Of a stretch of DNA of 64,000 nucleotides, positions 58,671-64,000 are shown in pieces. The stretch is from Tissierella sp. P1 (GTDB lineage: Bacteria; Bacillota; Clostridia; Tissierellales; Tissierellaceae), in the NCBI RefSeq assembly GCF_002266425.1, contig NZ_NPMN01000020.1, positions 26,295-90,294 of the forward strand, read 5' to 3'. Made by a program: the position numbers and the translations under genes. Every line of letters begins with the position of its first letter. Positions within the stretch are counted from its first letter, which is position 1. The notes beneath the pieces are model-generated. The model worked only from the letters and a program-made list of their open reading frames with translations. It was not told where the DNA came from and did no database searches.

Positions 58671-58708
58671 AACATTCCTGATTTTATGTTAATAACCCCT
58701 TAATTGAA

Positions 58709-58750
58709 TAGAGCAAGACATAGGCTAATTATAAACTATGTCTTGCTCTA
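58709..58750 (+). terminator. Perfect 15-bp hairpin without T run
   Basis: TAGAGCAAGACATAG pairs with CTATGTCTTGCTCTA around a 12-nt loop. No T run follows, so it is more likely an mRNA processing or stability element than a full terminator; the peptidase genes downstream have no evident promoter of their own. Confidence 0.5.
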
Positions 58751-58791
58751 AATCACTAATAATTACTCATAAATAAGGAGGAGTAAGAAAT

Positions 58792-59904
58792 TTGATTATT
58801 AAAAATGGAAATATTCATGTAGGCAATGGCACTGTTTTAGATGACCATGATATCTTAATAGAAAATGGAATTATAAAAGAAATAGGTAAAAATATTATAG
58901 TAGAAAATAAAAAGATAATTGATGCAAGAGATAAGGAGGTTTTTCCGGGATTTATTGATCCAGTAAGCAGCTTTGGGTGTATGGATATTTCTTTTAGCAT
59001 AAAGGACCATAATGAAGTTTCAAACCCTATAACTCCAGAGTCTAAAATAAAATATTCATTTAACCATAGGGAAATTGATTTAGAGGAGCTATATAAAGTA
59101 GGTATAACAACTATAGGAGCATCCCCTGGAAATACAAATATTATAGGAGGTCAAATGGCTGCATATAGGACTTGGGGCAAAAATTCAAGTACTATGTTAA
59201 TAAGAGAACCTGTTGGTATGAAAGGCTCTATTGTTAACAATGTTAAAGATTACTATGGTAAGAAAAATATATGCCCGATGACAAGAATGGGAGTATTTTC
59301 AAAGCTAGAAGAGTTTTTAAATAATAGATCAGAAGCCAACAAGGAAATAGTAGATGATATTTTAGGGGGCAGATTACCTTTATTTATTACGGCCAATAAA
59401 TCAGCTGAGATAAATTCTCTTATCCATTTTATTAAAGGGTTTGAAAGTATAAAGCTTAATATTGTAGGTGCTTATCAAGCAGATAGATGTATTGATGACA
59501 TAAAAGATGCAGGAGCTTCTATTATAGTTGGAGAGCAGATATATCTTACAGAGAGAAGATATAATGAAACAGATTTATATAAGATTGCGGAGCTTCAAAA
59601 GGAAGGAAATTTAATAAGTTTTACACTTACTAGTACTTATGGGACAGGAGGTAAGGTAAAGTACCTTTGGAATGCCATAGAGTTTTATAAAGTGGGGGTT
59701 GATAAGGAAGAAATTATCAAAATGATGACATTAAATCCTGCTAAGATGCTAGGTATAGATCATGTACTGGGAAGTATTGAAGAAGGAAAGTTTGCAGATA
59801 TAGTCATATATAATAAGAATCCCATTGAATTCTATGATTCAAGAGTTGCTAATACAATAGTTCATGGTGAGCTTGTTTATGGTGAGGAGGGATTCCATTG
59901 TTAG
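58792..59904 (+). CDS. Amidohydrolase-fold protein lacking metal ligands (pseudoenzyme)
   Basis: 370 residues with the amidohydrolase frame: VFPGFIDPVSSFG near residue 50 and the end MLGIDHVLGSIEEGKFADIVIYN. Compared with the neighbour at 59898, every metal-site position is changed: HSH becomes VSS, IHC becomes ITA, LDHAW becomes IVGAY, and TSDAP becomes TSTYG. So it should not bind the usual zinc pair. It may be a regulatory or structural partner of the neighbour. It starts with TTG (GGAGGAG in front) and overlaps the neighbour by 7 nt, so both are translated together. Confidence 0.82.
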   Translation: MIIKNGNIHVGNGTVLDDHDILIENGIIKEIGKNIIVENKKIIDARDKEVFPGFIDPVSSFGCMDISFSIKDHNEVSNPITPESKIKYSFNHREIDLEELYKVGITTIGASPGNTNIIGGQMAAYRTWGKNSSTMLIREPVGMKGSIVNNVKDYYGKKNICPMTRMGVFSKLEEFLNNRSEANKEIVDDILGGRLPLFITANKSAEINSLIHFIKGFESIKLNIVGAYQADRCIDDIKDAGASIIVGEQIYLTERRYNETDLYKIAELQKEGNLISFTLTSTYGTGGKVKYLWNAIEFYKVGVDKEEIIKMMTLNPAKMLGIDHVLGSIEEGKFADIVIYNKNPIEFYDSRVANTIVHGELVYGEEGFHC

Positions 59905-61085
59905 TAATAAAAAATGCAAGAATTTTTACAATGGCTGATAGAATAATAGAAAAAGGATATATAATCGTTGATGATGGCAAAATTCTTAAGATTGATAAAC
60001 ATAATGAAGTATTGTTAGACTATATTGTTTCAAGTCGTAAGGAAGTGGAAGTATTTGATGCTGATGGTATGGTAGTACTTCCGGGATTTATAGATTGTCA
60101 TTCACATATAGGTGGTATGAATTTTAGTGAAGCAACTGCCGTTGATGATTTAAATGAGATGACTAACAATATAACTGCTAGTATGGAAGCAATATATGGT
60201 ATTGATCCAGATTCTCAGGATTTTAGATATGCTTATGAAAATGGTATAACTACATTGGGAATTACACCAGGTAGTGGAAATGTTATATGTGGATTAGTTT
60301 TTGCTTCTAAGACCTATGGTGATAATATATTTGAAATGACGATTAAAAACCCTGTTGCTTTAAAAGTTGCTTTAGGCGGAAATCCTAAGAGAACTTATGG
60401 AGATAGAAATCAAGCGCCATCTAGTAGAATGGCTATTCCTAGTATAATATTGGATTTATTTAATAAAGCTGAGAAATATCTAAGTCATAAGGAAGAGGCT
60501 GAATTGGGCAAGAAAGAAATGCCTAAATACGATAAGGATTTAGAGGCCATTATACCAGTGCTAAAGAAAGAACTCCCATTGAAGATACATTGTACTCAAT
60601 TTGATATGATGACTGCAATAGAAGTGGCAAAGAAGCTTGGTTTTGAATTTTCTCTTGATCATGCATGGGGAGCTAGTGATTATATTGAGGAAATAGTAGA
60701 GTCTAAATGCTCAATAGTTTTTGGACCTATTGGTTCTATTAAAAGCTTTGGAGAAGGCAGAATAGTTGATATAGAAAGTGTAGTTGAATTGGATAATAGA
60801 GGTGTATTAACTGCTCTGACTTCAGACGCTCCAATAATTAGTATAGATAGCTTGATTCATCATGCTGGGGAAGCTGTTAGAGAAGGATTAGAGGTGGAAA
60901 GAACTCTAAGAATGATAACAATAAATGCTGCAAAGGTATTAGGCATAGATAATAGAGTGGGTTCCTTAGAGGAAGGAAAGGATGCTGATATCTTGATATT
61001 TGAAGGAATACCGGCATACAATACTAATGCAAAATTAATAAAAACCATTATAGATGGTAAAGTTGTATATTCTTCTAATACATAG
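59898..61085 (+). CDS. Amidohydrolase (imidazolonepropionase/prolidase-like)
   Basis: 395 residues with the full metal set: FIDCHSH near residue 66, KIHCTQFD near 232, LDHAWG near 254 and LTSDAP near 312, plus KVALGGNPKRTYG, shared with peptide-directed members (Xaa-Pro-type dipeptidases and related enzymes). It is probably a cytoplasmic hydrolase of a dipeptide or cyclic amide; the substrate is uncertain. The start is TTG with GAGGAGGG in front. It overlaps the pseudoenzyme gene and is followed by an EutH-like gene after 48 nt. Confidence 0.85.
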   Translation: MLVIKNARIFTMADRIIEKGYIIVDDGKILKIDKHNEVLLDYIVSSRKEVEVFDADGMVVLPGFIDCHSHIGGMNFSEATAVDDLNEMTNNITASMEAIYGIDPDSQDFRYAYENGITTLGITPGSGNVICGLVFASKTYGDNIFEMTIKNPVALKVALGGNPKRTYGDRNQAPSSRMAIPSIILDLFNKAEKYLSHKEEAELGKKEMPKYDKDLEAIIPVLKKELPLKIHCTQFDMMTAIEVAKKLGFEFSLDHAWGASDYIEEIVESKCSIVFGPIGSIKSFGEGRIVDIESVVELDNRGVLTALTSDAPIISIDSLIHHAGEAVREGLEVERTLRMITINAAKVLGIDNRVGSLEEGKDADILIFEGIPAYNTNAKLIKTIIDGKVVYSSNT

Positions 61086-61133
61086 GAGATTAATTAAGAG
61101 TTTCATAAGAATCCAATATAATAGAGGTGTGAA

Positions 61134-62216
61134 GTGGTTTATATAATAGTTGCTTTTTCAATTATAGCGGGAATAGACAAGATACTAAATAATAGATTTG
61201 GACTGGGAGAAAAGTTTGATGAGGGATTTAAAGCTTTGGGGGAATTGGCTTTAACTATAATTGGTATTTATAGCTTATCACCAGTTATAGCGAAATATTT
61301 TATGTTTATACTAAATCCTTTAGCCAATCTGATCAATGCTGATCCTTCAGTTTTTCTCAGTAGTATTCTGGCTGTAGATTTAGGGGGATATACAACGAGT
61401 ATTGAAATAGCAAAGTCTGAAGTTATCGGTAAGCTTAATGGACTTATACTAGCTTCTATGTTAGGCGCTACGATTTCATTTACTATTCCAGTTGCAGTAG
61501 GACTTGTATCTAAGAAAGATTTTAAATTTTTTGCTAAAGGAATTTTAGCAGGTATTACTACTTTGCCCCTCGGGATGGTTGTAGGCGGAGCTATGATGAA
61601 TATAGGATTTATGGATATTGTTTTTAATCTAATACCTGTTCTTATATTCTCGATTATAATAATTTTGGGATTACTCAAATCTCCAAATAATATGGTTAAA
61701 ATCTTCAATATAATAGGTAAAATTATAATGGGGATTAGTACCATTGGTTTGATTATAAGTATTATTAGTTTTATGTTTGGATATGAATTAGTTCCTGGTA
61801 TGATACCTCTGGAGGAAGGGGTTATACTTGTGATTAAAATTGGCATTATATTGTCTGGGGCTTATCCTATGTTTTATTTTTTATCAAGAAAGTTGCACCG
61901 ATATCTATCTAAAATAGGTAAAAAATTTGAACTAGATCAATATTCTATATTAGGGATATTTACTTCTCTAGCTAATTGTATTCCAATGCTAGGAATTTAT
62001 GATAAAATGAATGAAAAAGGAAAGGTATTAAATGCTGCTTTTATTGTATCTGGTGCATTTACTTTTGGGGGACAGCTGGGATATATATCATCAGTTTCAC
62101 CTGAGACAATTAATCCATTTATAGTTAGTAAGTTAATAGGAGGAATTAGTGCTATTTTTATAGCAATATTATTAGTAAGATTAGAAAAGTCTAAGGAGGT
62201 CAAGTATGACAATTAA
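61134..62216 (+). CDS. eutH: EutH-family membrane carrier
   Basis: 360 residues, about ten or eleven membrane segments. It shows EutH-type stretches such as LSSILAVDLGGYTTSIEIA, LGATISFTIPVAVGL and NAAFIVSGAFTFGGQLGY. EutH carries ethanolamine in eut operons, but no ethanolamine ammonia-lyase or microcompartment gene is near. Here it sits between amidohydrolase and aminopeptidase genes in a sigma-54 operon, so it may carry another amine or an amino acid. GTG start with AGAGGTG ahead. It overlaps the next gene by 11 nt. Confidence 0.82.
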   Translation: MVYIIVAFSIIAGIDKILNNRFGLGEKFDEGFKALGELALTIIGIYSLSPVIAKYFMFILNPLANLINADPSVFLSSILAVDLGGYTTSIEIAKSEVIGKLNGLILASMLGATISFTIPVAVGLVSKKDFKFFAKGILAGITTLPLGMVVGGAMMNIGFMDIVFNLIPVLIFSIIIILGLLKSPNNMVKIFNIIGKIIMGISTIGLIISIISFMFGYELVPGMIPLEEGVILVIKIGIILSGAYPMFYFLSRKLHRYLSKIGKKFELDQYSILGIFTSLANCIPMLGIYDKMNEKGKVLNAAFIVSGAFTFGGQLGYISSVSPETINPFIVSKLIGGISAIFIAILLVRLEKSKEVKYDN

Positions 62217-63984
62217 TGAAAGAGTTAGTAAGTTAAGACATTTGATGAAGGATAGAGGAATTACTGCCTATATCGTAAATACAGCTGATCCACATCAATC
62301 TGAATATGTAGCTGATTACTACAAAGGAAGAGTATGGATATCAGGGTTTACAGGTTCAGCTGGTACTGTAGTCATCACTCAAGAGGAAGCAATTCTCTGG
62401 ACTGATGGTAGATATTTCATTCAAGCTGAGAATGAATTATCTGGTAGTGAATATAAGTTATTTAAAATGAGAATCCCTGGATTTCCAACTTATACTGAAT
62501 GGTTAAAAGAGAAATTGAATGATGGAGATTCTTTAGGTTTTGACGGAAAAACATTTCCAGAGTCTTCTGTCGAAAACTTGGAAAAAGAATTTAAAGAAAA
62601 GAAGATAAAGTTTGTTGATGAATTTGATCTAGTAGGGGAGATTTGGGAAGATAGACCTAGACTTTCTAAAGAAGAGGCTTTTTTACATGATATAAAATAT
62701 ACTGGAAAAACTAGCAGAGAGAAAATAGAAGAAGTTAGGATAGAGATGAAAAAGTATTGTGCAGATTATTTCCTGTTAGGTAGCCTAGATGATATAGCTT
62801 GGCTTTATAATATAAGAGGTAAAGATGTAGAGAATAATCCTGTAATTATATCCTATGGACTGATTTCAATGGACAAGGCATATCTATTTACAGATAAAGA
62901 TAAGATAAATGAAGAAGTAGAAATCTTTTTAAATCAAAATGGAGTGGAAGTAGCAGAATATGAAGAAGTGGCGGATTATGTGAATGCTATAGATAAGAAT
63001 TCCAAGGTGTTTTTAGATAAAAATAAGATTAACAGATGGCTTTACAAATCTATTCCATCGGAATGTAAAATAATTAGTGAAACTAATATAACCACTAAAC
63101 TTAAAGGGATTAAAAACCCTACAGAAATTGAAAACCAAAGTAATGCCTATATTAAAGATGGAGTTGCTTTGGTAAAATTCTTTCATTGGCTTGATAAGAA
63201 TGTAGGAAATATTCCAGTTACTGAAATGTCAGCACAGGATAAATTATTAGAATTTAGGAAAGAGCAAGAAGGCTTTATTGAACCAAGTTTTGGTACTATC
63301 TCGGCATATAGAGAAAATGCAGCTATGATGCATTATTCAGCTAGTGAAAATTCTAATGCAGAGATAAAGAAAGAAGGATTATATCTAGTTGATTCTGGTG
63401 GTCAATACTATGATGGAACAACTGATATTACTAGAACCATGGTTATGGGTCCTATAACTGATGAAGAGAAAAGGGACTTTACTTTAACATTAAAAGCTCA
63501 TATCAATTTGGGCAATGCTAGATTTCTTTATGGTGCAACAGGTCATAGCCTCGATGTCTTGGCAAGATATCCATTGTGGCAGGAAGGTATAGACTATAAA
63601 TGCGGTACTGGACATGGTGTTGGATTTTTACTTAATGTACATGAGGGACCTCATGGTTTTGCCATGGTAGCAAATACTGTAGTACTTGAAGCAGGAATGA
63701 TAGTAACTATAGAACCAGGTGTATATAAAGAGGGTAGTCATGGGGTAAGAATAGAAAATGTGGCAGTAGTACAAGAAGACATTTTAACAGATTCAGGTCA
63801 ATTTATGAAATTTGAAACAATATCCTTTGTTCCAATAGATTTAGAAGGAATAGATGTAGGGTTATTAACTGAAAATGAAAGAACATGGCTAAATGAATAT
63901 CATAAAGATGTATTTAGTAAACTTTCGTCCTATTTGAATGATGAAGAAAGAGCTTGGTTAAAGGAAGAAACCAGAAGTATATAA
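62206..63984 (+). CDS. M24 Xaa-Pro aminopeptidase (PepP-like)
   Basis: 592 residues, the long three-domain form. Two creatinase-like N-terminal domains (about 1-305) precede the pita-bread catalytic domain. Metal ligands are all present: the aspartates in VDSGGQYYDGTTD (near 395 and 406), His in GHGVGF near 469, Glu in TIEPGVY near 502 and Glu in RIENVAV near 516. It removes N-terminal residues before proline from imported peptides in the cytoplasm. AAGGAGG lies ahead of the start. It is the last full gene of the operon in the window. Confidence 0.93.
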   Translation: MTINERVSKLRHLMKDRGITAYIVNTADPHQSEYVADYYKGRVWISGFTGSAGTVVITQEEAILWTDGRYFIQAENELSGSEYKLFKMRIPGFPTYTEWLKEKLNDGDSLGFDGKTFPESSVENLEKEFKEKKIKFVDEFDLVGEIWEDRPRLSKEEAFLHDIKYTGKTSREKIEEVRIEMKKYCADYFLLGSLDDIAWLYNIRGKDVENNPVIISYGLISMDKAYLFTDKDKINEEVEIFLNQNGVEVAEYEEVADYVNAIDKNSKVFLDKNKINRWLYKSIPSECKIISETNITTKLKGIKNPTEIENQSNAYIKDGVALVKFFHWLDKNVGNIPVTEMSAQDKLLEFRKEQEGFIEPSFGTISAYRENAAMMHYSASENSNAEIKKEGLYLVDSGGQYYDGTTDITRTMVMGPITDEEKRDFTLTLKAHINLGNARFLYGATGHSLDVLARYPLWQEGIDYKCGTGHGVGFLLNVHEGPHGFAMVANTVVLEAGMIVTIEPGVYKEGSHGVRIENVAVVQEDILTDSGQFMKFETISFVPIDLEGIDVGLLTENERTWLNEYHKDVFSKLSSYLNDEERAWLKEETRSI

Positions 63985-64000
63985 AAAAAGCAAGGGGTTC

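Overview
The window reads as a chromosomal segment of an AT-rich, low-GC anaerobic Firmicute, probably a peptide- and amino-acid-fermenting member of the Clostridia/Tissierellia. This is inferred from gene content: NiFe-hydrogenase maturation genes, two oligopeptide ABC systems, peptidase-type genes, sigma-54 enhancer-binding proteins, GH39 and c-di-GMP genes, and strong GGAGG ribosome binding sites. I saw no rRNA, tRNA, CRISPR array, insertion sequence or phage module.

Layout. 1-4.6 kb: end of hypB, a large fused Fe-S/FAD oxidoreductase, hypA (TTG start), an ECF-transporter S subunit and a methyltransferase. 4.8-11.8 kb: small housekeeping genes, a decayed GNAT remnant, a SWIM/SNF2 helicase, a broken ECF-S/TudS-like pair and a frameshifted SDR. 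11.9-16.3 kb: an ECF sigma factor with its own ECF-type promoter, a membrane partner, a DUF4358 lipoprotein and an MBOAT/DHHW surface O-acylation pair. 16.4-25.2 kb: a leftward operon (alanine-dehydrogenase-like, HyuA, HyuB, NhaC) with a textbook sigma-54 promoter, facing a MurR/RpiR regulator and a sensorless sigma-54 activator. 25.4-30.9 kb: a complete oligopeptide ABC operon. 31.1-42.2 kb: a signalling block with a double-kinase 7TM sensor, a REC-SARP response regulator, a chemoreceptor, a diguanylate cyclase, an AraC-GH39 fusion and an EAL-HDOD protein. 42.3-48.8 kb: a very large LPXTG adhesin, then a c-di-GMP-I riboswitch in front of a secreted transglutaminase-like protein. 48.8-51.0 kb: an ABC-2 exporter. 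51.3-64.0 kb: a PAS sigma-54 activator followed by a second sigma-54 promoter and a peptide-utilisation operon (permeases, ATPases, binding protein, two amidohydrolases, an EutH-like carrier, an M24 aminopeptidase).

How the parts work together. Two sigma-54 activators sit directly beside matching TGGCATG-N4-TTGCTA promoters, so each probably drives its neighbouring catabolic operon. The signalling block and the riboswitch suggest c-di-GMP and chemosensory control of surface properties. A tandem 11-bp repeat placed exactly 8 bp before a -10 box suggests that the SARP regulator activates the chemoreceptor gene.

Caution. Seven otherwise conserved genes are broken by eight single-base frameshifts, all in the deletion direction. 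This looks more like consensus sequence error than biology. The TudS-like gene and the GNAT remnant are different and look like real decay.
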